Origin: Paenibacillus_AQ nitricinens
Lineage (GTDB): Bacteria; Bacillota; Bacilli; Paenibacillales; Paenibacillaceae
Direction: 5' to 3'
Length of the DNA stretch: 64,000 nucleotides
Assembly: GCF_052056485.1 (NCBI RefSeq)
Contig: NZ_CP183948.1
Span: forward strand, 6,634,001 to 6,698,000
The first letter of the stretch is position 1. Every line of letters begins with the position of its first letter. A program made the translations under genes and the position numbers. This document shows positions 41,598 to 49,816 of the stretch, piece by piece. The notes beneath the pieces were generated by a model. It was not told the DNA's origin. It saw only the letters and a program-made list of their open reading frames with translations, and did not search any database.

Positions 41598-42188
41598 ATG
41601 AGCGAACACCAATGGCTAATTCCAGCAACCAAGGGATTGGGCTTCAAGTTGGACAAAGGGCAGATCGTCCGGGTAACCGATGTAGAAGGAGAGCAGGTAG
41701 CAGATTTTGCTGCTTATAACGCCGTTCACCCTAATGAACGGATTGACCCCGGTGTAACGATAGATGCTCTAGGTAAGATGAATGTGCTCCCGGGGGACAT
41801 CCTCTATTCCAACCAATACAGGCCACTGCTTACGATTATTAAGGATACTGTGGGCCGTCATGATTTCATTAACTCTGCCTGTCGTCCCGAGATGTATGAG
41901 GTGCTGTATAACAAAAAGGATCACGCCAGCTGCTACAATAACCTGAATGAGGCGCTATCGGAGTTTGGCCTGCCCGCTCCCGATCAGCATTATCCGTTTA
42001 ATCTTTTTATGAATACTGTCATTGATCCTTCTGGAAAAGTCAGCGTGGAGCGACCGCTTTCTAAAGCCGGGGATTATATGGAGTTGCGGGCTGAGATGGA
42101 TCTGATCATTGCCATATCAGCTTGTCCCTGCTCCGAAAGTGTCTGCAATGGGTACAAGTGTACACCGATTGCCGTAGAGATTCTTTAG
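41598..42188 (+). CDS. DUF1989 / urea-carboxylase-associated family protein
   Basis: The 196-residue protein matches the DUF1989 family found beside urea-amidolyase and amino-acid catabolism genes. Visible features are the N-terminal GLGFKLDKGQIVRVTDVEGEQVADFAAYN, GDILYSNQYRPLLTII, and a C-terminal CPCSESVCNG cluster with three cysteines and an acid, suggesting metal binding. The reaction is unknown for most members. GAAGGAG precedes the ATG. It is divergent from the HPr kinase gene (225 bp) and followed by LysE-type and YqcI/YcgG genes in the same direction. Confidence 0.85.
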   Translation: MSEHQWLIPATKGLGFKLDKGQIVRVTDVEGEQVADFAAYNAVHPNERIDPGVTIDALGKMNVLPGDILYSNQYRPLLTIIKDTVGRHDFINSACRPEMYEVLYNKKDHASCYNNLNEALSEFGLPAPDQHYPFNLFMNTVIDPSGKVSVERPLSKAGDYMELRAEMDLIIAISACPCSESVCNGYKCTPIAVEIL

Positions 42189-42254
42189 AGTATGTTGCAA
42201 AAAGAATAGCGCCCACCAGGCTCGTCTTCTAACCGGCCCACTTCTTGAATAGAA

Positions 42255-42270
42255 TAACTTGTACAAGTTA
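42255..42270. promoter_or_regulatory. Putative GntR-type operator before the LysE-type gene
   Basis: The perfect 16-bp palindrome TAACTTGTACAAGTTA ends 25 bp before the LysE-type ATG. Its CTTGTACAAG core resembles GntR/FadR-family operators. No such regulator is encoded nearby, so the controlling protein would act in trans. Confidence 0.5.
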
Positions 42271-42295
42271 ACATCTCATTCAAGGAGCGATGACC

Positions 42296-42922
42296 ATGAA
42301 TAGCTTTATCACCTATATAGTACTCGGCATCTCTTTATCTGCACCTATTGGTCCCATCAATGCAGCCCAGCTTGACCGGGGAGCGCGGATGGGATTTTTC
42401 CAATCCTGGATGATTGGACTGGGGGCCATGTGTGCGGATTTAGTGTATATGCTACTCATTTACTTTGGACTAGCTCACTTTCTGAATACCCCGTTTATGA
42501 AAACCTTCCTATGGACATTCGGCAGCTTCGTTCTCCTGTATACCGGAATTGACACTTTGAAAAATATCAATGCCGTGCCTGGATCCGCCTCGCGTGGTGC
42601 ACAGACCGGCACTAGCGCCTTCCGTTCTGGATTTCTAATGGCACTGATGAACCCACTCAGCATTCTGTTCTGGTTAGGCATTTACGGCTCCATTCTGGCC
42701 AAAAGCATAGAAAATCAACATTTCGATCAGGTGCTGTGGAACAGCATGGGTATTTTTGTCGGCATCCTACTCTGGGATGTGGTGATGGCGATGCTGTCTA
42801 GCTTCTTTCATCGGTTCACCGGCCCTTCTATGCTCCGGTTCATTTCCCTTGCCGCGGGGATTTGCCTTCTTGGTTTTGGCATCTACTTCGGCTCTCAGGC
42901 ATTTATACAGTTGTTTGGCTAA
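42296..42922 (+). CDS. LysE-family translocator
   Basis: The 208-residue protein has six predicted helices and the LysE/RhtB signature near the N-terminus (LGISLSAPIGPINAAQLDRGARMGFFQSWMIGLGAMCADLVYM). It exports amino acids or related small compounds. I start at the second of two close ATGs (42296), 8 nt after AAGGAG; the first, at 42290, is only 2 nt from that site. A palindrome upstream may be its operator. Neighbours suggest a role in amine or amino-acid metabolism. Confidence 0.9.
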   Translation: MNSFITYIVLGISLSAPIGPINAAQLDRGARMGFFQSWMIGLGAMCADLVYMLLIYFGLAHFLNTPFMKTFLWTFGSFVLLYTGIDTLKNINAVPGSASRGAQTGTSAFRSGFLMALMNPLSILFWLGIYGSILAKSIENQHFDQVLWNSMGIFVGILLWDVVMAMLSSFFHRFTGPSMLRFISLAAGICLLGFGIYFGSQAFIQLFG

Positions 42923-43014
42923 TAGGTTCAACCAGCAAGAGATTTCCTAGGCCTTCACCTATCTCCCTCCCTTCGCATAGGATGTTTTGAACTTAACGAG
43001 GAGGGTGTTTTTGG

Positions 43015-43788
43015 ATGGCCCATTTGAACACAAAGGTCTGGCTGGATGAACATCTGGCTGAGCTGCCGTACTGGCAGCAGGATGCTTTTCGTCAATTTAC
43101 ATCTATGATTGCAGATCCTGAAGGCAAATATCCCTGTATCCCGGGACGGCAGGGGTTTCTATCCAATAATTTACGCTTTGGTTTCGTTGCTGATCCACGA
43201 AACGAAGACTCGACTACGGAAGTCGCTCATTTACTTCGCCAATATGGCCAATGCTCGCGGGATACCGGTAAATATGCCTCCCTTGTCCTGTTTTTTGAAA
43301 CTCCGGCAGATCTGGCAGAAGGCTACTCCATCGAGGAATATGAGAATTTGTTCTGGTCCATTCTGGGCCGCGTCAGTGCGGTGGATACGGTGCCCTGGCC
43401 GGATGAAATTTCTACCGATCCCGCACATCCTTCGTGGGAGTTCTGCTATGATGGGCATCCGTATTTTGCGTTCTGCGCAACCCCGGCACATGAGCTGCGA
43501 AGAAGCCGCCATACCCCTTATTTTGTGATTGCCTTTCAGCCGCGTTGGGTATTCGAGAATATTAACGATTCTACCGCATTTGGTCGAAATATGAAAAAGC
43601 AGATCCGCAAGAAGCTCGCAGACTATGATAGTATACCTGCGCATCCTTCCCTTCAATGGTATGGGCAGGAGAGCAATTTGGAATGGAAGCAATATTTTCT
43701 GCGGGATGACGAAAGTGCGCCGTCTAAATGTCCATATACTTATATGAAGAACAAGTTCAAAGCTATAGGAATTAAATTTCACTCTTAA
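43015..43788 (+). CDS. YqcI/YcgG-family protein
   Basis: The 257-residue protein matches YqcI/YcgG, with FVADPRNEDSTTEVAHLLRQYG, SLVLFFETP, FYCYDGHPYFAFCATPAHELRRSRHTPYFVIAFQPRWVFE-like segments and a C-terminal YFLRDDESAPSKCPY. The family is widespread and has been noted for His/Cys/Arg-rich conserved positions, but I cannot assign a reaction from sequence. It ends 4 bp before the stop of the convergent APC permease gene. Preceded by GAGGAGG. Confidence 0.85.
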   Translation: MAHLNTKVWLDEHLAELPYWQQDAFRQFTSMIADPEGKYPCIPGRQGFLSNNLRFGFVADPRNEDSTTEVAHLLRQYGQCSRDTGKYASLVLFFETPADLAEGYSIEEYENLFWSILGRVSAVDTVPWPDEISTDPAHPSWEFCYDGHPYFAFCATPAHELRRSRHTPYFVIAFQPRWVFENINDSTAFGRNMKKQIRKKLADYDSIPAHPSLQWYGQESNLEWKQYFLRDDESAPSKCPYTYMKNKFKAIGIKFHS

Positions 43789-43792
43789 GCGC

Positions 43793-45103
43793 TTATGAGG
43801 TTTGTTCGCGTTTTTTCAAGAGGTGCTCCCTAAACCAGGTAATCAAAGCAACGACACAGATGATCAGAAGGCTGGACCAGAAGCCGGGACGGCCCCCTTT
43901 TTCAAAAAGTGTACCTGCCACGGCAGCAATGATCAGCGCCATAGCAACCATGGATCTAATCCAACCGCCCATCTTTGGTTTCAATAGCTTAAGGAAAGAG
44001 GCAAGGATAAATAGCCATGTGTACAAAATAACTAGACCGGCAGCTGTAGTGATATGCTCAAAAATTTGCTTTGGCAGAAACAAGCTCAGTACAATTGTCA
44101 CGCAAAGGCCCAGCATATTGATACCAAGCGCGTAGAGCGGCATCTTTCTTTTTCCTTTTGTCACCGCCAACCAAGAAGGGGCATCTTTATCCTCGGCCAA
44201 GGTCACCAGCATAGTCGAGACCGCATACAATGAAGCCACTAGGATAGAGAACCCGGCCACGATCATTACCCCGTTCAGCACGTATACAAGAATAGGTAGT
44301 TCCATCGCTTCAAGTGCAGCAATAATTGAGCTTTGATCAGGTCTCACTTTCTCAGGGCTCACGAATAATAGGGCGAGTCCTATCGACAGTACATACAGCA
44401 GGGTCACGCCCAACAGCATAAACCTGCCTGCTTTCGGAGCTTCTTTTGGGTCGCGTAAGTCCATCGCCATAAAGCCCATAACCTCAATACCCCCAAAAGC
44501 ATAGAACGCATAAAGTAACCCTTTCCAAGCGCCCATCCATCCTTTGTTCAACCATGCTGCCGAACTGTGAACCGTATCCCAATTCCCCCTCCCTCTCAAA
44601 AGGGCAACCACGGCGACCACGATGAACATCAGTACCGCGGCGATTTTGATCATGGCGAATACATTTTCCGCTTTGTTAATCCCCTGGCTACCTAGAATAA
44701 TTACCAGCAGACCCAGCACGGCATAAATTGCGGTAAAAACCCAAAGCGGCCAACTCGCAAACCATACCCGCGAGAACAGTCCCAAAGCAGTCAAAGTACT
44801 GCCAAGTATTAAAATTTCTGAACACCAATAGATCCAGCCCATGCCAAATCCGGCCCAACGTCCAAAAGCCGCCTTAGCATAACTACGGAAAGAACCCTTT
44901 TGAGGATCCTGCATAGTCATTTGGGCCAGCGCCTCATAGACGAACAGAGTTGCCACAGCCGCTAACACAAAAATAACCAACACCAATAATCCGCTTTTAC
45001 GGATAGCGATGCTGGAACCAAGAAAAAATCCCGTGCCAATTGTGCAGCCTACACCAAACAGAGTAAGCTGCCACCAAGGTAGCTTGCCAGTTGGAGTACC
45101 CAT
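43793..45103 (-). CDS. APC-family amino acid permease
   Basis: The 436-residue transporter has twelve predicted helices and the APC substrate/ion-site segment FGVGCTIGTGFFLGSSIAIRKSGLLVL near the N-terminus. GSFRSYAKAAFGRWAGFGMGWIYW and FYAFGGIEVMGFMAMDLRDPKEAPKAGRFML follow, with a typical LeuT-fold layout. It imports an amino acid or amine by proton symport. The convergent overlap-free junction with YqcI/YcgG and the nearby LysE and DUF1989 genes suggest a local amino-acid or amine theme. A GGGGGG-rich site precedes the ATG. Confidence 0.92.
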   Translation of the reverse strand: MGTPTGKLPWWQLTLFGVGCTIGTGFFLGSSIAIRKSGLLVLVIFVLAAVATLFVYEALAQMTMQDPQKGSFRSYAKAAFGRWAGFGMGWIYWCSEILILGSTLTALGLFSRVWFASWPLWVFTAIYAVLGLLVIILGSQGINKAENVFAMIKIAAVLMFIVVAVVALLRGRGNWDTVHSSAAWLNKGWMGAWKGLLYAFYAFGGIEVMGFMAMDLRDPKEAPKAGRFMLLGVTLLYVLSIGLALLFVSPEKVRPDQSSIIAALEAMELPILVYVLNGVMIVAGFSILVASLYAVSTMLVTLAEDKDAPSWLAVTKGKRKMPLYALGINMLGLCVTIVLSLFLPKQIFEHITTAAGLVILYTWLFILASFLKLLKPKMGGWIRSMVAMALIIAAVAGTLFEKGGRPGFWSSLLIICVVALITWFREHLLKKREQTS

Positions 45104-45175
45104 ATGTATATCCCCCCGTCTGGTGTTACTATGCGTTTTCGGGAGCTATTTTATTCTGGTATAGGCTTAGGCAGA

Positions 45176-45224
45176 CAAAAGAAGACCCGACTTCCTGTTC
45201 AACAACAAACGAGTCGGGTCTTCT
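45176..45224 (-). terminator. Intrinsic terminator of the CotF-like gene
   Basis: A 13-pair perfect stem (45180-45192 with 45212-45224) is followed by TTTT on the minus strand. Confidence 0.8.
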
Positions 45225-45245
45225 ACGGTTAGAATTGGTCAGTGC

Positions 45246-45863
45246 CTAGTTATTTACGGGCATCTGAGGGGAACCGGCAGCGGGAACATAGGCATCCAGC
45301 ATCTGCTGTATTACTGAAACCTGAAGCTGCGGAACCTGATAGTAGGCATGTTTGTTCTGATAAAGGAACAACTCATATCCCATTTCAATAAAATGCTGCA
45401 CCTGTGAAGCCAGCACCCGGCGCAGCGCTGGGTTCGTCACTTCGGGAGAAGACATGGCCAGCAGTGAGGCATGGGATTTGATTAGACCCAGCATATACCC
45501 GCTGACGCCCGCATCTTTCACCTCTTCCAGTGATTGGTTAGGCTTCTTCGGCTGGGCAGGTTGGAGGCCGTAAACTGGCTGTGTCATATTCGGGATAAGA
45601 TAGGTAGCCGTTTCCTGGCTTGGCTTTTGCCCTGTCTTAAAGCATTGGCAGGTCAAGTTGTACTGATCCAGCATGAAATTGTACTGCCGATCCAAAATAG
45701 ACAAAAGCTCTTGATCCTGTACAAAAGTTCTGAACATCATAAACTGGTCCAGTACATTGATCTGGCAGGACAATACCTCGTGCACATCGAACATTTCATG
45801 GGCGCCGTGGTCTAGCTGCTGTCCCCCTATTGTCATGCTTCCTGGCTGTAGTTGCTGCTGCAA
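45246..45863 (-). CDS. CotF-like spore coat protein
   Basis: The 205-residue protein has the helical CotF-type domain (GAHEMFDVHEVLSCQINVLDQFMMFRTFVQDQELLSILDRQYNFMLDQYN and a later SHASLLAMSSPEVTNPALRRVLASQVQHFIEMGYELFLYQN). A Gln/Pro-rich N-terminus and middle linker flank it. It is likely assembled on the forespore coat. The start is TTG, 7 nt after AAAGGAG. It stands alone between a terminator and an MFS gene. Confidence 0.82.
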   Translation of the reverse strand: MQQQLQPGSMTIGGQQLDHGAHEMFDVHEVLSCQINVLDQFMMFRTFVQDQELLSILDRQYNFMLDQYNLTCQCFKTGQKPSQETATYLIPNMTQPVYGLQPAQPKKPNQSLEEVKDAGVSGYMLGLIKSHASLLAMSSPEVTNPALRRVLASQVQHFIEMGYELFLYQNKHAYYQVPQLQVSVIQQMLDAYVPAAGSPQMPVNN

Positions 45864-45924
45864 AGTGTATTCTCCTTTGTTCTTAGATGAGTACCCTCAA
45901 TAATATGAAGGATCAGGTGGCCAA

Positions 45925-47175
45925 TTATGCATGCACCTTCTTATTATCAATCCGAATCTTCCTTCTATGTGTCGTGAATAATCCGAAGTACCCTATCGTT
46001 ACGAGAATACAGATTATAACATCAACAACAATCAAGTTCTGATAATCCCCAAAATAATCGAAGGACAGGCCTCCAATTAATGCACCTACTATACCGCCGC
46101 CCTGGTGTATGAGAAGTAGAACACCGGTTTGTTTTCCTTTACCCTTTGCAATCTCATTAATAACAAGCATTCCACCTGGTAATGCGCTTAAGTAGGTAAT
46201 TCCGAACGCTATAGCAAAAAGAATTGGTGAACTTCCTAAATGCATAAAGAGGAAAGCAAAACCTACAATACGTATGCCATACAATAGAGACATCATCATT
46301 AATTTATTGTATCGGTCCAGAAAATAGCCGCAAATAAGCGCCCCCGTGATTTCCATAATTCCAAGTATGCTCATAGATAGGGCGATCATGCTTGGTGATA
46401 CATCTGCCAACTGATGTATGGCTACCAAATTCATCTCGACGGATCCCATATTGATACCGCAGGTGAACAGCGCAATCGCGACCACGACAAAGATAGGAAA
46501 AGAGATAAATCTTTTAGACGGTGCAATTACGCTAGATAATGTATCTTGACCATCGACTTCTATTGAACGATCCGAAGGAGCCCTCTCCGTATTTTTCGGT
46601 TGTGAACTCTTAATTCCTAACCAAATTACGGGAAGCGTCACACAAACACCTAAGATAAAAGAAGCCATAAAAGCGTTCTTCCAAGTCAGCCAGTCTATGG
46701 TTACGAAAATAGGAGTAACAATCGCTAATCCTACGGAAGAAGCACTCGCCAGCAAAGCCATTGCTTTAGCCCGATGATGCCTAAACCATTCAAACATCAA
46801 TATATAATTCGTCGTCGCCCCAATACCTGCCAAACCAGAGATAACACCGTATCCAATAAAAAAGACAATAGGATGGTGACCTAACACGACAATACCAGTA
46901 CCCAAAGTACTCAAAATTGCACTTAACATTAGTATCTTCTTTGTACCATACCGATCCACGAGCCAGCCCCCCAAAGGTGCACATACGGCTACGATGAATA
47001 AATTGGTGGACCATGCCATTGAGATAAATCCCCTGCTAATCTGTAAATCCGTCGATATCTGCACCTGAAAGAAAGACAAGCTGAAGCGGGTCAATGCACC
47101 AATAAATCCAATAACCCAGAGAGATCCTAATCCAATCCATGCATACCTGGATTCCTTAAACCATGTCGTTTCCAT
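45925..47175 (-). CDS. MFS transporter
   Basis: The 416-residue protein has twelve predicted helices and MFS motif A-like GGWLVDRYGTKKILMLSA after helix 2. The sequence style is that of the oxalate/formate-antiporter or general MFS group (LSFFQVQISTDLQISRGFISMAWSTNLF). The substrate is unknown. I start at the ATG at 47175, 8 nt after AAGGGTGG; a GTG at 47187 overlaps it. The gene is divergent from a TetR regulator, and between them lies a 38-bp perfect palindrome. Confidence 0.9.
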   Translation of the reverse strand: METTWFKESRYAWIGLGSLWVIGFIGALTRFSLSFFQVQISTDLQISRGFISMAWSTNLFIVAVCAPLGGWLVDRYGTKKILMLSAILSTLGTGIVVLGHHPIVFFIGYGVISGLAGIGATTNYILMFEWFRHHRAKAMALLASASSVGLAIVTPIFVTIDWLTWKNAFMASFILGVCVTLPVIWLGIKSSQPKNTERAPSDRSIEVDGQDTLSSVIAPSKRFISFPIFVVVAIALFTCGINMGSVEMNLVAIHQLADVSPSMIALSMSILGIMEITGALICGYFLDRYNKLMMMSLLYGIRIVGFAFLFMHLGSSPILFAIAFGITYLSALPGGMLVINEIAKGKGKQTGVLLLIHQGGGIVGALIGGLSFDYFGDYQNLIVVDVIICILVTIGYFGLFTTHRRKIRIDNKKVHA

Positions 47176-47193
47176 TATGGTTTCCACCCTTGT

Positions 47194-47231
47194 CTAATAT
47201 AAAAGATACCGATCGGTATCTTTTATATTAG
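47194..47231. promoter_or_regulatory. 38-bp perfect palindromic operator between MFS and TetR genes
   Basis: From 47194 to 47231 every base pairs with its mirror, around the centre ACCGATCGGT. The core GATACCGATCGGTATC is a TetR/AcrR-type operator. Each arm contains TATATT, which would serve as the -10 of the two divergent promoters, so one bound regulator dimer (or pair) would control both genes equally. Confidence 0.75.
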
Positions 47232-47311
47232 CATAAATGCTTTTTTTTGCAACAGAATAATTTCATTTGATATACTACGTGTACATATACAATTAAGGAC
47301 GGAGGATGATA

Positions 47312-47914
47312 ATGGAAAAGGGGGAGAAGACTCGCAATTACATCATAGCTAAAGCCGCTGAACTGTTTAACCAAAAGGGATATTCGGGCTCCTCGTTATC
47401 TGATATAACAGATTTGACAGGCATTAAGAAAGGTGGCATTTATCGCCATTTTTCCAGTAAAGATGAGATTGCATATGAAGCCTTTAGCTATGCGGGTAGT
47501 ATTGTGGGGGCCCAACTAGCTAATGCCATTAGTCAGCAAGAAACGGCCTCTGGCAAGCTGTTAGCATATTTACATGTGTACGAGAAAGTAGTTGAAGCGC
47601 CACCTTTTATTGGGGGGTGCCCGCTCCTCAACACGGCTATTGAAAGCGACGACAGTCATCCAGGCTTACGTGAAAAAGCCCAGCAAGCCCTAATAGGCAC
47701 ACTAGAATCCAAAAAGAAAATCATTTCTGAGGGTGTACAAAGTGGTGAATTCAAAGCAGACCTCGATATTGAGGCACTAGCTACCTTCTCCCTTTCCATC
47801 ATGGAGGGCGGTATCATGATGAGCAAGCTCGAAGGTAATAATCGGCACATACGGATGAATATCAAGAGCTTTGCTGCTTATTTAAAAAATGAGTGCCTAC
47901 GCGAGCCCAGTTAG
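47312..47914 (+). CDS. TetR/AcrR-family regulator of the MFS transporter
   Basis: The 200-residue protein has an N-terminal TetR HTH (AELFNQKGYSGSSLSDITDLTGIKKGGIYRHFSSKDEI) and a C-terminal domain with a CPLLNTAIESDD segment, typical of the YxaF/AcrR-type subgroup that senses small ligands. I start at the ATG at 47312, 6 nt after GGAGG; the first ATG in that cluster overlaps the ribosome binding site. It should bind the palindrome at 47194-47231. Confidence 0.9.
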   Translation: MEKGEKTRNYIIAKAAELFNQKGYSGSSLSDITDLTGIKKGGIYRHFSSKDEIAYEAFSYAGSIVGAQLANAISQQETASGKLLAYLHVYEKVVEAPPFIGGCPLLNTAIESDDSHPGLREKAQQALIGTLESKKKIISEGVQSGEFKADLDIEALATFSLSIMEGGIMMSKLEGNNRHIRMNIKSFAAYLKNECLREPS

Positions 47915-47953
47915 TTCATTCAAAACTTTGTTAACATACAAAGATTTTAAAAT

Positions 47954-47990
47954 AAAAAGGAGCTTCGTCATTATTCACGAGGCTCCTTTA
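47954..47990. terminator. Bidirectional intrinsic terminator
   Basis: AAAGGAGC (47956-47963) pairs with GCTCCTTT (47982-47989), with an inner TCGT/ACGA stem and A and T runs on both sides. It lies between the convergent TetR and DUF1349 genes. Confidence 0.8.
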
Positions 47991-48012
47991 GCTTAATCTT
48001 AGTTCCATAACT

Positions 48013-48600
48013 TTATTTATGTTCCAACCACTGGCATTCTGTGATTTCTATTTCTGTGAATGTTGCTTTAAATGACGAATCCTCTGGGCTACAAGCATAT
48101 AAACCAAAATTGATATGCTCACTTCCTTCAAACAAATGAAAAATACGCATCTGCTTAAATGTAATTCCATCAAGAGAATTTTCAACACAGAAGTCACTCT
48201 CACGCCGACTTAATCTGTAATACATTGTTTTTATTGTTGCATTGATATCTGTTGTTGCCCAATCCGAATATCCGTGATTCGTAACCACACTACCCAACCT
48301 TTGATATTCTTCATTCTCATATTCAATCGATGCCTTGAACCAATTGTCACTGTCCTGATAAATAATTACTCCACACTGATCAAATCTATGAGCGCTGTCA
48401 AAAACAGTTTTCACTATAAAAGAAAAATATTTCTCATCCGTCTTCATCAGTAGTGCAGGTGCATTATCATTTCTAAAACCATAATAGGTGCGTTGCCAAA
48501 AATCAGTATTAGGCTCAGTTACAATTTCAATCCTGTCATCTGTAATAGAAAAAGTGCTCGTTGGATGTTGCCAAAAGAGATTTTCTTTTATAAAGTTCAT
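48013..48600 (-). CDS. DUF1349 family protein
   Basis: The 195-residue protein has a concanavalin/laminin-G-like beta-sandwich of the DUF1349 type (LMKTDEKYFSFIVKTVFDSAHRFDQCGVIIYQDSDNWFKASIEYEN... YYRLSRRESDFCVENSLDGITFKQMRIFHL... FGLYACSPEDSSFKATF). Related proteins such as yeast regulators of sugar uptake and bacterial YteU/YjhB-like proteins bind or act on small sugars, but no activity is known here. There is no signal peptide. AAGGAG precedes the ATG. Confidence 0.85.
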   Translation of the reverse strand: MNFIKENLFWQHPTSTFSITDDRIEIVTEPNTDFWQRTYYGFRNDNAPALLMKTDEKYFSFIVKTVFDSAHRFDQCGVIIYQDSDNWFKASIEYENEEYQRLGSVVTNHGYSDWATTDINATIKTMYYRLSRRESDFCVENSLDGITFKQMRIFHLFEGSEHINFGLYACSPEDSSFKATFTEIEITECQWLEHK

Positions 48601-48627
48601 TTCACTGCTCCTTATCTAGGTCCCTCT

Positions 48628-49104
48628 TTACCCTTGAATGTCCCTCCTGGCATCTTGCTCGGCGAGAATCTCTTTATCCTCCGCGTTATCTCTCGTCACT
48701 TTCTGAACGCCAACGGCGCTATATGAAATCAACAGAATAACAGCTATATAATACCCCTTTACATTCAATTGAAATGGAGCATTGTACAGACCAATAAAGA
48801 ACATTACATACCCAATAACCAAGCCTGCAAAAGCCATAATTGTGAAAGCCCCTGTATTTCTCATCCTGTGTTTCGGATTTTCTAGCTTAATTTCCTTATC
48901 CTCTGAATTGTCTCTAACAACCTTTTGCACAACGATACAGCTAATCGTAATTAACACCATGCAAAGCAAATAATACCCTTTAACGTTCAATTCCCAATCG
49001 TCGTTGTACACCCCCAAACAGAATAGAAAAAGACCTGCAGCCAATGCAAAATACGATACCCCTGTGAAAGCAGCTGTGTTGCGTTTACGATACCTCTGAT
49101 TCAT
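48628..49104 (-). CDS. Tandem YiaA/YiaB-type membrane protein
   Basis: The 158-residue protein consists of two similar halves. Each has a basic start (RKRNTAAFTG / KHRMRNTGAFT), two transmembrane helices and a VQKV(V/T)RDN(S/A)EDKEI tail, the YiaA/YiaB two-helix domain duplicated in one protein. The function is unknown. GAGAGGAAT precedes the ATG. It lies 28 bp upstream of the DUF1349 start on the same strand and may be cotranscribed with it. Confidence 0.8.
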   Translation of the reverse strand: MNQRYRKRNTAAFTGVSYFALAAGLFLFCLGVYNDDWELNVKGYYLLCMVLITISCIVVQKVVRDNSEDKEIKLENPKHRMRNTGAFTIMAFAGLVIGYVMFFIGLYNAPFQLNVKGYYIAVILLISYSAVGVQKVTRDNAEDKEILAEQDARRDIQG

Positions 49105-49220
49105 CCGACGATTCCTCTCCCAATACAGAATTGAATGGTGTTATAACCTTCTTCACTATACCGTGGAACATCGGTAAAATTCTACCATTAATTAGGTTGT
49201 TTTGGGAAAACGCAAAGAAA

Positions 49221-49257
49221 ACGGTCTCAGTCCCAGGTAATTCAGGACTAAAGCCGT
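49221..49257 (-). terminator. Intrinsic terminator of the SASP gene
   Basis: A long interrupted stem pairs ACGGTCTCAGTCC with GGACTAAAGCCGT and is followed on the minus strand by TTTTC. Confidence 0.65.
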
Positions 49258-49296
49258 CTCCTACATTTTCTGCAACTTTATGATTTAGAAAAAATG

Positions 49297-49581
49297 CTAC
49301 TCCCTCTCCTGATCCACCAATTGCTGCTGTGCGAGCCGAATCATCTCGCGGACCATCGATCCACCAATTTTTCCGCCAATCTGCCCCACTGATTCTGTAC
49401 TCAAATGTCCATTTTCACCGCGCTCCAATGGGACACCAAGTTCTTTTGCGACTTCGTATTTCACATCATCAGGCCGCTCCGGATCTACATCATAACCCTC
49501 GCGGCGCATCACCTCGGCTTTAAACATTTGCATTCCGCGATTAACTCCCGGCACTGCATATTTCCTGTTTCTTCTGGACAT
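49297..49581 (-). CDS. Alpha/beta-type small acid-soluble spore protein
   Basis: The 94-residue protein has the SASP signature: the germination-protease site in KYEVAKELGVPL and the DNA-binding C-terminal block NGHLSTESVGQIGGKIGGSMVREMIRLAQ. It would coat and protect spore DNA from UV and heat. AGGAGGGG lies 7 nt before the ATG. A CATGTTA element about 30 bp upstream could be a SigG -10, but its -35 partner is poor, so I do not assign the promoter firmly. Confidence 0.93.
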   Translation of the reverse strand: MSRRNRKYAVPGVNRGMQMFKAEVMRREGYDVDPERPDDVKYEVAKELGVPLERGENGHLSTESVGQIGGKIGGSMVREMIRLAQQQLVDQERE

Positions 49582-49765
49582 CCCTTATCCCCTCCTAAAC
49601 ATGTTTTAAGTAACATGCCCGGAAATCGGAACCTCCACCCCTGTTAATTTGCTCCGATTATTTCCAAGAGGGTGCTAAACTTCCGTTAATTTGATAATTT
49701 GATGTAAATTTAAAGATAAATCCTGTGTCCGATAGCGACCTCCTATTCGGACGATCCCCACAACA

Positions 49766-49804
49766 GGGAGGCCCAACAGTCATTTCATGACTGTTGGGCC
49801 TCCC
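49766..49804. terminator. 18-bp perfect hairpin after the solute-binding protein gene
   Basis: Positions 49766-49783 pair without mismatch with 49787-49804, leaving a 3-nt loop. It is the strongest stem in the window, but neither side has a long T-run. It may stabilise the 3' end of the lipoprotein mRNA, or terminate transcription weakly. Confidence 0.6.
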
Positions 49805-49816
49805 TTATCCTGTATA

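Noticed and set aside
43231..43782. 183-codon ORF antisense to the YqcI/YcgG gene, and a 139-codon ORF in another forward frame
   Set aside because: Both lie wholly inside a recognised family gene, are rich in Arg/Ile/Met, and have no translation signal.
49582..49640. SigG promoter for the SASP gene
   Set aside because: A CATGTTA -10 is present, but the expected -35 at the right distance does not match, so it is mentioned only in the gene entry.
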